From: Hyperoplus lanceolatus
Lineage: Eukaryota > Chordata > Actinopteri > Uranoscopiformes > Ammodytidae
Length of the DNA stretch: 64,000 nt
Assembly: GCA_026929865.2 (NCBI GenBank)
Contig: CM049418.1
Location: 6,657,501-6,721,500, forward strand
Direction: 5' to 3'
Of the stretch, positions 14,201-24,009 are shown piece after piece (position 1 is the first letter of the stretch; each line of letters opens with the position of its first letter). The translations under genes and the position numbers were made by a program. The notes beneath the pieces were generated by a model that was given only the letters and a program-made list of their open reading frames with translations, was not told the origin of the DNA and did no database searches.

Positions 14201-17200
14201 TCTTAACCACGGTTAATGCTACATTTACCGAAACTGCTCTGAGCTCAGATTAAATTACAGAGTGCTTTGGTACAAGATGGCTTTTTACTACACTTCAGCA
14301 GTAGTTTTCCCTTTTAGAATAAAAAGCTATATTTTATGACTTTTGTAGAATTACTGTGGAGCAAGAAAGCAAGGTTACATTCATTTTGTGCAGACAGGGA
14401 GCACACTCAGCCATCGCCATTCTTTGGCATTCTGACATTTCCACTAGTCTTTTTGCTTCATTTCCTATTCCACTCTGACTGTCTTCTCTCTGCTTTATCT
14501 TCCCCAAACATTATATTACATTTCTTATCTGGCTTATGACTTCTTCTATCTATTGTTTCTATCAGGCCAGAGGGTAAAAAAGGGTTGCAGTTGAGGTTTG
14601 ATTTTTTTTGCCACTTGAGCTTGTATGTTAATTTGAGGCCGATGTTCATTGTTCAGTGGTGTCCTCACCTCTCCTCTCGTATCCGCCTCACTCTCTCCGC
14701 TCTGTCCTTTTTGTCTTGCTCCTCCTGGGCACGCTGCTCTGCTGTGTCTTTCTGCACGCGCTCAGTGATGGCCTCGTAGTCTTTGGCGATGTTGTTGAGG
14801 AGCCACTTCAGGCCTTTCTTGATGGATTTGTCCACCTTCTTGCCGTAGCCTAGAACGGCAGAGCATGGCTCCTAGGGGGGTAGGAACATACATTGAGAGA
14901 TAAGACGTTACCATTACCTTAAAGGTACACCATGCAGTTTGAGAGGAGGGGGATTTGTTTACATTTGCAGAGCCAATCTACATGTAATTCTTAGTATTGA
15001 ATAGTTCTATCATCATTAATCAAAACTAAATCATTTTGAGGAACCTGGAAGACTAGAATATGTTTGTAAACCAAATTGTGGGCCCTGCTGCTGTAACAAC
15101 AACAACAACAACAGTGACAAGTGACAACTTTTCAGGAAGCTTTCTTTTTTTCTAACTTCAAATAGTGTTCCAGGTATCCGATTTTCCTGTGTGGAAAGTT
15201 TGTTTATTCAGTTATGAGAATACATCTTAGAAAATGTTCACATCTCTGACACACCCTAATTACATTGCGCACCTTTGAAAAAACAAATACAATGGCATTT
15301 GCGCGTGTGGTTTTTACAAAAACAAGCCCTGCTGTTGGTGTATTTGTGGCTGAAACCAACATTTCTACCAGATGCACTTAATGTCATTCGGCTGCCATGG
15401 CACAACAGGTGCACAAACACTTACGATCTGACAGAGACACTTGTTCTCGTTAACAAGCTTCTCTAACGACAGGTTCTCGATGATATCAGCCTCTGCCAGC
15501 GCTCCCTCCTGGTCTTGTTTGTTGGCAAGCCTAGAAAGAAGACAGGAATAATGAGATAATGGGGTTGTGGTGGGGGGAAAAGGCAAAACAAATAAGGGAA
15601 AATCTTCAAAATGGCTCCTCTGTGATTCAAGTAGACAAGGGGCAGTTATCAAATTGAATCATTTGCGAGTTTAAGTGTCTGGAAGTCTTATGGAAATGTA
15701 ACAGTGCCCCTAATTATGGATTGTTGATTAGAATATCCGGGGAAGTAATTTCAGCTGTGCGTGCATCAAGCTGTGTTTTGTTTCCGGAATACTGATTAGG
15801 CAGACACTGCACAAATTTCAACAAGACATTTGACCGCGGCCAAGCAGTTTCTCTAGTATCCACCTCTCCTCCTTTGTGCTTTCTCAGGTCAGTTTGGTTT
15901 TTCCATATTGATTCATACACAAAGTTATCTGTGAGAGTATAATTCCCTTAGGGGCATTAGAGCACTCACACCAGCACTGGTTTGCCAGCGATGCGCGGGT
16001 GTTGCAGGACCTCGGCCATGGTGTCACGTGTCTCCTGGATCCTCTGCAGGTCACTGGAGTCCACCACGAACACCACGCCGTGCGACTCCGAGTAGTAGTT
16101 CTTCCAGATGCCGCGGATCCTCTTGCCGCCGCCCAGGTCAAAGATGGTCACTTCGAACTTGCCCTGCTTCAGGTCCACCTTGGTGAAGCCCACAGTAGGG
16201 GCCACATCCTGGGGATCCTCTGGGATAATGAACAGAAATCGACTATGTTAAGTAGGGGTGGTGAATAAAAATTCATGTTCGATTCATGTAGAAAATGAAT
16301 ATGTATTTTGCTGCCGCTGGTAATGTAGACTTGCCTTTAAATCACATGCATTACAAGCTTCACATTAAAATATACTTAAATGAAGATGAATAAGACTTTA
16401 ATTGGCTTTCATGACATCATTTGCCACAACGCCTATTATCTCACAGTTGACTGGAGTAGATCCTGAAATCCTCGTTTGAACTGAATCCAGAAATCGATTT
16501 TGAATCAAATAGAGACCCCAGGAATCGGAATTGTATCGAATCGTGGGATTCCAAAGATTCACAAACCTACTGTTTAGACAACTCAATAAGCGCAACTTGC
16601 GTCATAATTTTAAAAATTTAAAAGCAGTGGTAAAATAAAGAAGACACACTCTCAAGCATGAAAAAGCATGTAAAATATACATGATCATAAATACTAAACA
16701 ATAGTGTGACAGTTTATGGCAGAGTAAACAAGGAGGACAACAAGGAGGTTTACAAACTTTCAATTATTATATTATGTATAAGATGACACAAGAAAAAGGG
16801 CACACACACTAAAAAGATACATTATTCATAGTTATAGCAAACTCTCTTGACTGACCTCCTTGGATTCCTCGTACCGTGGCGGTCTTGCCTGCGTTATCCA
16901 GTCCCACCATTACCAGAGTCACTTTCCTGTTAGGAAACAAAGGAGACCAAATGAATACACATGTACACACAAGCATCGCTATCAGTGAGGTCCAGAAGTA
17001 GAACCACGTCATGCTACCCACCCCCCATGGTTACCTGCAGCCAAGAGAAGCTACATCTGCTGTCATTAGCTCTCATGGAGCATTGGGGGGCCAAGATAAG
17101 CCAATAAATGACCTAAATGACCAGCGCAATCAAGAGATTGGCACGGAGAACACAAACAAAACAAGACAAAGATTAAGTATGTTTGCTCGAGGCAAGTTAG

Positions 17201-18954
17201 GCGGACTGATGGTTATTGTGGAATCTGCAAATGGCCTTATAAGCGTTCTTTTCCCAGCAGTAAGATGGGAGGACTTTCACACAAAACAAGTTTTTTAAAC
17301 CATCAAGATATCTGACAAATGGAAAGTTACCAAATAAGTGGGAACTTTATATAAATGTAATAATGTGTTTTATATTTTATAATCACATCCTTCTGACTAC
17401 ATCTAATCCAGACTAACCTGTCTAAAATAACATAAGCAGTAGTAAGTTTGACACACAATTGCTCTGAAGATGATATTGGAGAATCTGGATCCACTTTTTT
17501 TTTTATTATGGTCTTAAAGAAAAGGAAATAGCACCTTAAAAAATCATTTAGTGGATGTTTATGCTGCAATTATAACAGCACTAATTGCTGGTATTTCGTT
17601 TTACAATAGTATCTCCCTGGCATTAGAAGAAATATGCACAGCAACAAAAGATATCAAGCAAAGGAAACAAATGAATCTACAAAGTAAACAAATGCTTAAA
17701 AGAAGAAAAAACTGCCTCGTCTTAAGTAAGCAAAAAGCTAAGCTGTACACATGTAAACACAACCTGCCTTGGCCGGGTGCGTGCATACTTAACTTCGACA
17801 ATTTCGCCGAAAAGACATCAACCGCACTATCCATCTAACGGTCCTCTGGAGCCAACTGGCCCTCATCGGGGAGGCCGATTTCTCTTGAACCCTTCAGAGA
17901 GGTGAGAGAATTCCTGCCGCTAACTCACGCTCTAACCCATAACCTTATGTCCTCAAACACCCTCACAGCAGCAGCAGCAGCGAAAAGACAAGACAAGAGA
18001 CCCGCTGCTGCACAGGCCCGCCGCGGGGATTAGGTGAGGATTTCTGAGTAAATCCAAAAGGATAAGGTGCCTCGCAGGTACCACGTGAGTTAAGCGCTCT
18101 TCCCAGTTACATTTCGCTGCGCCTGCTGCTTCACATTTACAGTCGCAACAAGGAAATACTGGAAGTAATGAATACAGGTTTTAGTTTAGGCATGTTCATG
18201 AAGGGAAAGGGAGCTGTATCATAAGTAACCAAAGACAAATGGTGGATGCAATAAAATACTAAAATCATTATTTTATTTACATCAATTGATCTAACACTTA
18301 ACTGTTTGTTCTAGAGTCTCAGATAATAGGCAAAGTAAATTTATAATGTAGCCCCTTTCAAATTATTTTACAAAAGACGTGTATAAATAGAAAATAATCC
18401 ATCCAAATTGCCTAAACCCACAACTTCAAATAATGCAAATATTTGATTTGAAATTTGAAAACAGATCAGCAGAACGTCCTTATAGCATAGAGAAGCTGGA
18501 ACTGGACAAATGGACAAAACAACTTCGATTAACAAATAAGTTGTAGATGATCTTTCTGTCAGTTAACTCAATGATTGTATAACTAATCCTTTCAACATCT
18601 CTGGTAGTGTTAAATCACCCCATTATCTACCATCTAGCACGTCACTAGCTTGTGATTTGAGCTAAACAAAGGCAGCACTTCATAGTAAACAAAAGCATCA
18701 TCATCATCATTACAAAGAAAGATGAACCCTTTGCAATAAACTGTCTTATGATCGTGTCCCATGTTTATAGGTGAAGAATCAAATGGACTTCAATCAAATC
18801 ATGACTAATTCTTGAACATATCCTTAAATAGATCACAGCAGGGAGGATGAAGGGCTTTATTTGGCACCATGTCACCGTAGTATGACCTCACGTACCTTGC
18901 GGGCTCTTGCCAGCGTTTCAGCCAGTTGCAGCAGTTCGCCATCAGGCTAAACAT
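11169..18954 (-). CDS. arl13b: ADP-ribosylation factor-like protein 13B, complete coding region, 10 exons
   Basis: Atypical ARF-family GTPase of the ciliary membrane; in other vertebrates it acts as a GEF for ARL3 and is needed for ciliogenesis and Hedgehog signalling. Coding exons, in order: 18896-18954, 16856-16926, 15970-16219, 15425-15530, 14669-14871, 14054-14168, 13319-13460, 12520-12636, 11846-11914, 11169-11251. They total 1215 nt, giving 404 residues plus stop, and all nine junctions have GT/AG borders and matching phase. Visible motifs: Cys8-Cys9 (palmitoylation), P-loop GLDNAGKT at 28-35, DLGGG at 71-75 with Gly at the position that is Gln in most small GTPases, Arg79 (mutated in human Joubert syndrome), NKQD at 130-133, a charged helical segment at about 185-250, RVDP at 334-337 (ciliary targeting; RVEP in mammals), a proline run at about 350 and the C-terminal end DAHDVIF. 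The length fits the family (human 428). It is transcribed divergently from ggact. Assignment is by motif recall, with high confidence. Confidence 0.97.
11846..11914 (-). CDS. arl13b: arl13b coding exon 9
   Basis: Residues 356-377, [18 protein letters not shown] and on, close to the mammalian [17 protein letters not shown] block. Borders TTTTAG|TGGGA and TTCTG|GTAAAG. Confidence 0.94.
12178..12360. repeat. Truncated MITE-like repeat in arl13b intron 8
   Basis: Begins TTAAAGGTGGAGTCGGCGAT, a start I associate with abundant teleost MITEs. The opposite inverted end was not found, so it is scored as a fragment. Confidence 0.35.
12485..12499. repeat. G15 homopolymer
   Basis: Fifteen G just downstream of arl13b exon 8, within the intron. 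On the transcribed strand it is a C run. Confidence 0.97.
12520..12636 (-). CDS. arl13b: arl13b coding exon 8 (RVDP ciliary-targeting motif)
   Basis: Residues 317-354. A basic stretch [19 protein letters not shown] includes RVDP (the VxP ciliary-targeting motif). It ends in the proline run TPPPPP. Borders CACAG|TGGCG and CCTG|GTCAGT. Confidence 0.93.
13319..13460 (-). CDS. arl13b: arl13b coding exon 7 (acidic linker)
   Basis: Residues 269-315. A low-complexity acidic stretch ([15 protein letters not shown]) of the variable linker. Borders TTTCAG|AAAG and CCAG|GTGAGC. The frame is fixed by both neighbouring exons. Confidence 0.9.
13540..13935. repeat. Foldback (inverted-repeat) element in arl13b intron 6
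   Basis: Arms 13583-13620 and 13832-13869 are complementary at 33 of 38 positions. Inner arms 13725-13752 and 13769-13796 are complementary at 24 of 28. They leave a 16-base loop. Weaker complementarity extends outwards to about 13540 and 13935. It probably derives from a DNA transposon. Confidence 0.75.
14054..14168 (-). CDS. arl13b: arl13b coding exon 6
   Basis: Residues 231-268. It continues the charged helix and ends [12 protein letters not shown], which matches the NPFQPI block of mammalian ARL13B. Borders GCAG|AGATC and ACAGAG|GTGGGT. Confidence 0.93.
14669..14871 (-). CDS. arl13b: arl13b coding exon 5 (end of G domain, start of coiled coil)
   Basis: Residues 163-229. [20 protein letters not shown] closes the G domain. 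A Glu/Arg/Lys-rich helix predicted as coiled coil follows. Borders CTAG|GAGCC and GAGAG|GTGAGG. Confidence 0.95.
14921..15277. mobile_element. Possible MITE in arl13b intron 4
   Basis: Left end AAAGGTACACCATGCA and right end TACATTGCGCACCTTT are imperfect inverted repeats about 355 bp apart. An AAC microsatellite (15094-15112) lies inside. No clear target duplication was seen. Confidence 0.45.
15425..15530 (-). CDS. arl13b: arl13b coding exon 4 (NKQD)
   Basis: Residues 128-162. Carries the guanine-specificity motif NKQD and the family segment [16 protein letters not shown]. Borders CTAG|GCTTG and GATC|GTAAGT. Confidence 0.96.
15970..16219 (-). CDS. arl13b: arl13b coding exon 3 (switch regions)
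   Basis: Residues 45-126. It contains APTVGF (switch I), [12 protein letters not shown] (G3 with Gly75, Arg79) and VVDSSD. It splices through a split Val codon to LANKQD. Borders are CCCAG|AGGAT and GGT|GTGAGT. Confidence 0.96.
16253..16569. mobile_element. hAT-like MITE in arl13b intron 2
   Basis: 317 bp between arl13b exons 2 and 3. It begins TAGGGGTGGTGAAT and ends GATTCACAAACCTA (imperfect inverted ends). The interior is rich in ATTCGAT-type motifs typical of fish hAT MITEs. Flanks ATGTTAAG (16245-16252) and CTGTTTAG (16570-16577) match at 6 of 8 positions, an eroded 8-bp duplication. Confidence 0.6.
16856..16926 (-). CDS. arl13b: arl13b coding exon 2 (P-loop)
   Basis: Residues 21-43 with split codons on both sides. 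It holds the P-loop GLDNAGKT and ends GIQG before the switch I region. Acceptor ACAG|GAAAGT, donor GGAG|GTCAGT. Confidence 0.95.
16927..18895 (-). other. arl13b intron 1
   Basis: About 2 kb. No exon, RNA gene or clear mobile element was recognised. Confidence 0.6.
18896..18954 (-). CDS. arl13b: arl13b coding exon 1
   Basis: Residues 1-19 plus two bases of Arg20. It starts [11 protein letters not shown], matching the vertebrate ARL13B N-terminus and carrying the Cys8-Cys9 pair. The donor is AG|GTACG. The exon probably extends as 5' UTR to 19015, where AAACAG|GG makes an acceptor. Confidence 0.95.
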
Positions 18955-19480
18955 AGCAGTCCCGAGTCCGGATGACTGCGATCAAGTAGTCATCCAGCCC
19001 GATGATCGTCTCACCCTGTTTACAAAAGCTGATCGACTTTTCACCTGAATAATATGCTACATAGCGAGGTAACATAACATCCACAGCTACTTAAAATAAC
19101 AACGTGTGTGAATTAATTGGCTGTCATCACGAGTTATCGACACATACGTTACTTTTTAGATAACATCGATTTCCCAGAACTACAACAATCTGAGTAGTCC
19201 CGTTACCTGAAGGAGAAGCTAAAGCTAACGGAGCTAGCGATAACGGTACCGCGTCAACTCGTCTCGTTTCCACCCGAATGAGAGCTATTCTTGTCCATAA
19301 AATGAAACAGAGTGTTCACGTGTGCCAGAATAAAGCCACGGCGAGTGTTTTCAGTCGGGAAACAAGGAGCTTCTTAGCGTTAGCCGACTCGTAGCTGACC
19401 ACTTTGTTTACGCCGTCCTCTCCGCTGCTAGGCTGCAGACGTGCTTGCGTCATCCTTCCTTGTTCAGCCAATCAGCGACG
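18955..19480 (-). promoter_or_regulatory. arl13b: arl13b 5' UTR and CpG-rich promoter region
   Basis: CpG dinucleotides are dense here compared with flanking DNA. A likely 5' UTR intron runs between a donor at 19207 (TTCAG|GTAACG) and an acceptor at 19016 (AAACAG|GG). A CCAAT box reading CCAAT on the plus strand lies near 19468. No TATA box or perfect RFX X-box was found, although arl13b is a ciliary gene. The start site itself is inferred. Confidence 0.5.
19254..19298 (-). other. Short upstream ORF in the putative arl13b 5' UTR
   Basis: ATG to TGA, 14 residues (MDKNSSHSGGNETS). It lies upstream of the predicted 5' UTR donor at 19207. It would be in the mRNA only if transcription starts upstream of 19298. 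Confidence 0.3.
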
Positions 19481-20759
19481 TTCCAGGTAGACCGAGGAGA
19501 TGTTGTGGCAGCGCCCCCTGTGGACAATAACACAAACTACAGCTGTAATAACAACAGCTGTGACAGTCATATTGACTGGAAAAGCACACAAACCCCAAGT
19601 TGTTATTTGGTCTTCAAAAGATATAATTTAAACGTTAAATGTTAAAGGTTATTTTACTCCTCTTTTATCCTTTAACGTTGATTTACAGCTACCTTCCTTC
19701 AATGGCTTTGAGCTAGGACCTAGCCTATTGTAGGCCTACTCAGAGTTAATTGTTTCATGGCACTGAAGCAATTTTTAAAAGACCAATCCTTTCCGCTTCT
19801 TTCCATCAGGGTGAAAGTATATTACACATTTGTCTTAAACCTGTTAAGAGTCCACAGGCTGTTACTTTTTCTTCCATCTACTAGACTGAATGTCAAGTGT
19901 CGGTTAAGGCAAAGATGGATGCACTTTAATTCCAGGGCTGAGTAATTGTCCCAATTCAAGTGAACAAGCGCTTCACAGGTGAGTCTGCAATCTTCAGACA
20001 AGGGGGGCCGAATGAACAATGTGTGTTCAATAGAGTCTGTCAGAGGAGACATTATCTCCTCCTGAGAAAACGGCAGCTTCATTATTGTTAGATCAATCTA
20101 CCTTGCTCATCATGCCATGGTAATAATCTTTATTCGTTTACCTGCATGGGATCCGGTGTGGGAACTGAAATTAGCTGTCGGCCTTTATGAGTTGCCCTTG
20201 TCCTTTTGACTCCAATTTTCCAGAGTATTATAGAGGTGCTGAACTCCTGAGTAAAGTGCAAAGCCTTTACTGTAATTCTTTGTAACATTCTCCTTAGCTA
20301 TGCCATATTACCGCTGCGTGGTTTTTTAAATATCACTGTTATGTTAAGTGCGTTTTAATAGGGCCAGCGGTGCAAATCATCTTTTTTTATTATAGATTAA
20401 TCATTTTTGAATATGTTTTCTCACCTTTAGCCCTCTCTACAAACACCATGATTAACTAATTGGCTGTTGAAGAATCTGAAGTAGTTGTTATATTAATTGG
20501 CCTATCTTTATGGCATGTGGGAATACATGGGTGATTACGGCTTCTTTTGAATTATTCATTTTATTTGCTTGTTTTCCTCTCGGTATAGTAAACACTTACA
20601 ACTCTTATGTGAGCTAGTACTGTACTTTTTCAACTTTCAACTGCTTTTAAATGAGTGATTTTTATTTCGTTTACCAGTGAGAATGATTATTTTCTAAAAT
20701 GCAACTAGCCTAGCTGCATACCTGAAATAATTGTAATTTAAGAGTGCAATAACCTTTTA
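19481..20759. other. Intergenic region between the arl13b and ggact promoters
   Basis: AT-rich spacer, with no feature recognised. Confidence 0.5.
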
Positions 20760-20896
20760 TACTAGGTCCATGGCAATAACGTTCCTACAGCGCCCTCTTC
20801 TGTTTGAGATTATCTTAGTCGTCACTGCGCATGTGCAGCAGCGTTTCCTCAAACCACACTCCGGTCGCTCGTGAAAGCTTCATCGTCACTTTACCG
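20760..20896 (+). promoter_or_regulatory. ggact: Putative ggact promoter and non-coding first exon
   Basis: A CpG-bearing stretch ends in a strong donor TTACCG|GTAAGTC at 20896/20897. The ggact coding exon begins with an acceptor at 22868, so an upstream non-coding exon is needed; this is the best candidate nearby. Inference only. Confidence 0.4.
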
Positions 20897-21021
20897 GTAA
20901 GTCTCACGCTCACGGTACCACTCTACCGTGTATTTAAATTGAAACGGTTACGGTTCACGCATGCGCTTCCTTTGACATGCGCTTCTTTCAAGTGTATTGG
21001 TGCATTGCCTTTCAGTCACTA

Positions 21022-21644
21022 GCTGTGTCTTGATTTAGAGACCGCGCACTCGGTAGGACGCAGTCTCGCGGTCTATGAAGGCTATAGCCTACGAAGGCCG
21101 GTTTTAAGGCCAACGAGCCTTGTTAAACGGGACGGTCTCCGCCATGGACCTATAAAGAAAGGTCTCCGCAGGTCTCCGTTTACGAGCATTTCCGGTTCAC
21201 GTAACAAGCCGTTACCTTGCGTGACGACTCGCCGCTCCTGTGCTGCCTAGCAACCCTGATTGCTGCCAACGGAGACAGCCTTGTCAACAGAGGAAAAAAG
21301 AATAAGAAGTTGCCTACCAGACGAAAAGAAAAAAAAGTACAAGAAAAAAAGAAAGGAAGATAAAAGTTAAGAAGATGGAGCAACACGTTGCCGTTTTGTT
21401 ATTTTTTATTTTATTGTATGCAATCTCTGAAAAAAACGCAATGAATCATGGGATATGTTGGGCCACGAAGGATCCATCTGATGCAGCCTTCAAAACCGTG
21501 AAAAGAAGGCTGCATTTCTCGGCCGCATATGAGGAGCCTTGCAAGGAGCCTTGCAAACAGGACAGCCTTTGCGCGCCGCTATGACGCAATCGGTCTTCAA
21601 ATGCAGCCTACGTATGGGGTGCAACCCCTGAATCAAGACACAGC
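21022..21644. mobile_element. MITE with 14-bp inverted ends, PIF/Harbinger-like
   Basis: About 623 bp. Ends GCTGTGTCTTGATT and AATCAAGACACAGC are exact reverse complements. They are flanked by CTA at 21019-21021 and 21645-21647, a 3-bp duplication as in PIF/Harbinger elements. The interior is CpG-rich at the left, purine-rich in the middle, and has repeated GAGCCTTGCAA units near 21535-21560. No transposase frame. It lies in the presumed first intron of ggact. Confidence 0.7.
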
Positions 21645-22868
21645 CTATGCCTACTATATGGTCTATGCATTGCACTTCTGGAAGTCACTCGAGCAGGAGC
21701 GAGGACTACATAATCAAAATAAAAGCTTATTACGTCCAGCAGTTGTGCTAGATGCATAGGGCTAGATGTTAAAATACATTAACTCCAGTACGGTACTAGC
21801 CTACTGTATGTGGAATTTCTTTTAATTTACATAGGCTATAGGCTACAATATACAGTACAAAGCGGCCAAGTCTCACGCTTTGGCCGTGAGACACACGCAT
21901 ATCAACCAGTTCACACGCTCACACGCCACACCTTCAATTTCTCACGCAGAGAAATGAATCCCCGTAATATATATACACCTACTACATGCATCAAAAAGTA
22001 CCTACAATCTGGTATTAAGGGTAACATTTATATTATTTTCAAATGGGCAATTTATGATGACTAGTATTTAGTAATTACATTTTGAATGCAGGGCTTTTAC
22101 TTATAACAGAGTATTACATTATGGTTTTGCGACTTTTACTTCTATATTGTGTTGGTGTTTACAGTGAGCCTTCTAGGCTACTTGAATGACCCTTCCCAGC
22201 TTTAAAGATCTTAAAACAACAGTGTGTTCCAGAGAGTATCTCTTGACTGTGAATGAATCATTGAGCCGATGTACTTTGCTTTAACAAAGTCCAAAGCGCT
22301 TCAATCAAAAGGAGGCCTTAAAGTCACAGAGACACTTCTGCATTTAAAATACACACAAAATCCCAGCAGTGCTAACATGATTGCATATTGATAATTGGGA
22401 TAAGTGTGATGCTTCACTTTGATGGAAGGTGTTACCACTAATGTGTGCAAACTGCAAAGCCTCATTCTCAGACCAGTTAGGCTATATAGGTGCGTTTTAC
22501 ACTTGTAAATGTAGCCATAGGCCTATTAGATATAACCTCTTCTAGGTAACACAAATTACTTTTACTGCATTTATTTATATTTTTAGGTTGTATAGTGTAT
22601 GTTTGCTTAAAACATGAGTAAAACTATCAAAATAGCTCCAATGTTGGATGTTGCTTATGCTCTCCTATGCTGCTCTGTTGCATTCGTAAAAATGGTTGTC
22701 TACACCAGCCAGCCAGAATCCACTTTAGCTTTGCGCGTGTCCTGCAACATTCTCCAGTAATTTTGCAATGTTTTGGCTAAAATGAACAAGGTGATGGAGG
22801 AAAATAAGATCAGCAGATGTTGTCTAAAGTTGCTCATTTGTTTTCTCCCTCCTTACATTGTCCTCCAG

Positions 22869-22893
22869 GTGCCTTTTAATGTCCTTTGTCCAC
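22869..22893 (+). other. ggact: ggact 5' UTR segment of the coding exon
   Basis: Follows the acceptor TGTCCTCCAG|GTGCC. It includes an in-frame upstream ATG at 22879 in poor context (T at -3). Confidence 0.55.
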
Positions 22894-23340
22894 ATGACGC
22901 GAGTCTTTGTCTACGGCACCCTGAAGAAGGGTCAGCCCAACTACTACCGCATGTTTGACAGCGCCAACGGCAAGGCGGAGTTCCTCTCCTCTGCCCGCAC
23001 CACCCAGACTTACCCTCTAGTGATCGCCGGCCAACACAACATCCCATTTCTCCTCAACATCCCCGGCAAGGGTAAACGAGTCCACGGGGAGATTTACAAA
23101 GTGGATGACCAGATGCTTAAATTCCTGGATGGCTTTGAAGGGGTGCCCACCATGTACCAGCGGACTGTGGTTGAACTTGAGGTAGTAGGGGAGAGGGCAG
23201 GGGAGGGAAAGGTGGAGGAGGCGTTTGTGTACAGTACGACCGCGTACCAGCCAGAGTGGCCCTCGCTGACTAACTACGAAAGCTACGACTCGCATGGAGA
23301 TCACGGGCTGGAGTATGCGACCAGAGAGGCGCGAGACTGA
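22894..23340 (+). CDS. ggact: Gamma-glutamylaminecyclotransferase
   Basis: Cytosolic enzyme that breaks down gamma-glutamyl-epsilon-lysine crosslinks released from transglutaminase products, yielding 5-oxoproline and the free amine. The 148-residue frame lies in a single coding exon, as in other vertebrates. Visible features: the substrate-binding loop VFVYGTLKKGQPN at 4-16, YPLVIAG at 40-46, HGEIYKVD at 64-71, catalytic acid/base Glu82 in FLDGFE, MYQRT after it, and the C-terminal SYDSHGDHGLEY block. Human GGACT is 153 residues. The exon begins at 22869 after TCCTCCAG. ATG 22894 was chosen because MTRVFVYGT aligns with human MALVFVYGT. An in-frame ATG at 22879 would add MSFVH. The gene lies head-to-head with arl13b and tail-to-tail with farp1. 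Confidence 0.96.
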   Translation: MTRVFVYGTLKKGQPNYYRMFDSANGKAEFLSSARTTQTYPLVIAGQHNIPFLLNIPGKGKRVHGEIYKVDDQMLKFLDGFEGVPTMYQRTVVELEVVGERAGEGKVEEAFVYSTTAYQPEWPSLTNYESYDSHGDHGLEYATREARD

Positions 23341-23960
23341 TGTTGGCAGCCCGCGGGAGTGAGCAGAGAAGAAAATATGATTAGGCATGGGCCGCTATGA
23401 TATTCTGAAGGTATGAAATGTCTGGGTAAAAAACAATATTTTTTTCCGCCTCTTAAACATAGAATATTCTGAACATTAATAAACTTGTATGTTAACATCC
23501 TGTGTGTTCTAGTACCTAAGAACAGTATGATGGAGATAGCGGATTTCAAACCATGACTTTTTCAAATTGTGGTATACCTTGAAACCGGTTATCGTCCCAT
23601 GCCTGAATATGATCCGCACAGTCTTCTACCTCTGTACAAATTACCCTCCATATTATCTTGTGGTGCAGGTCCCAAACAATGTACTGTACAAATATATAGA
23701 AATATAGCATATAGAAACAATAGAATATATGTGAATAACTAAAAGGGCTTGGTAAGGTAAGGGTTCTTTGCAGAAATAAAGTTGCATATCAGATTTAGTA
23801 ACCAGACCTGTCAAACAGCACAAACTTAAAATACTCCCTTGAAGTGGAAATTCAAGCCCTCAAGATGTTGTTGGAGATAGACATTGCACTGTACACTAGT
23901 TTTTTTTTTGTGAATTGTTTCAAATGATCTCTCTCTGTCGTTCTGTTTCCATGAAATAAA
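23341..23960 (+). other. ggact: ggact 3' UTR with alternative poly(A) signals
   Basis: AATAAA hexamers lie at 23478-23483, 23775-23780 and 23955-23960. The first is inside the hAT MITE at 23382-23605. The last is about 65 bases from the nearest farp1 poly(A) signal on the other strand. Confidence 0.5.
23382..23605. mobile_element. hAT-type MITE in the ggact 3' UTR
   Basis: 224 bp with short terminal inverted repeats (TAGGCATGGG at the left, CCCATGCCTG at the right). A perfect 8-bp target duplication AATATGAT lies at 23374-23381 and 23606-23613. The 8-bp duplication is the hAT signature. It carries no coding capacity. Confidence 0.85.
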
Positions 23961-24009
23961 CAGACCAAATCAGTCAAATAAGAGTTGTCTCAGTTGTTTC
24001 ATATGAACA

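Noticed and set aside
18955-19015. An open stretch of 22 codons (GETIIGLDDYLIAVIRTRDC and two more) directly upstream of, and overlapping, the arl13b ATG in another frame
   Set aside because: It looks protein-like but has no ATG. The frame meets a stop in the upstream 5' UTR exon if the predicted splice is correct. Treated as 5' UTR.
22879-22893. Upstream in-frame ATG as the ggact start
   Set aside because: It would add MSFVH before the conserved N-terminus. Human GGACT aligns with the ATG at 22894. It cannot be fully excluded.
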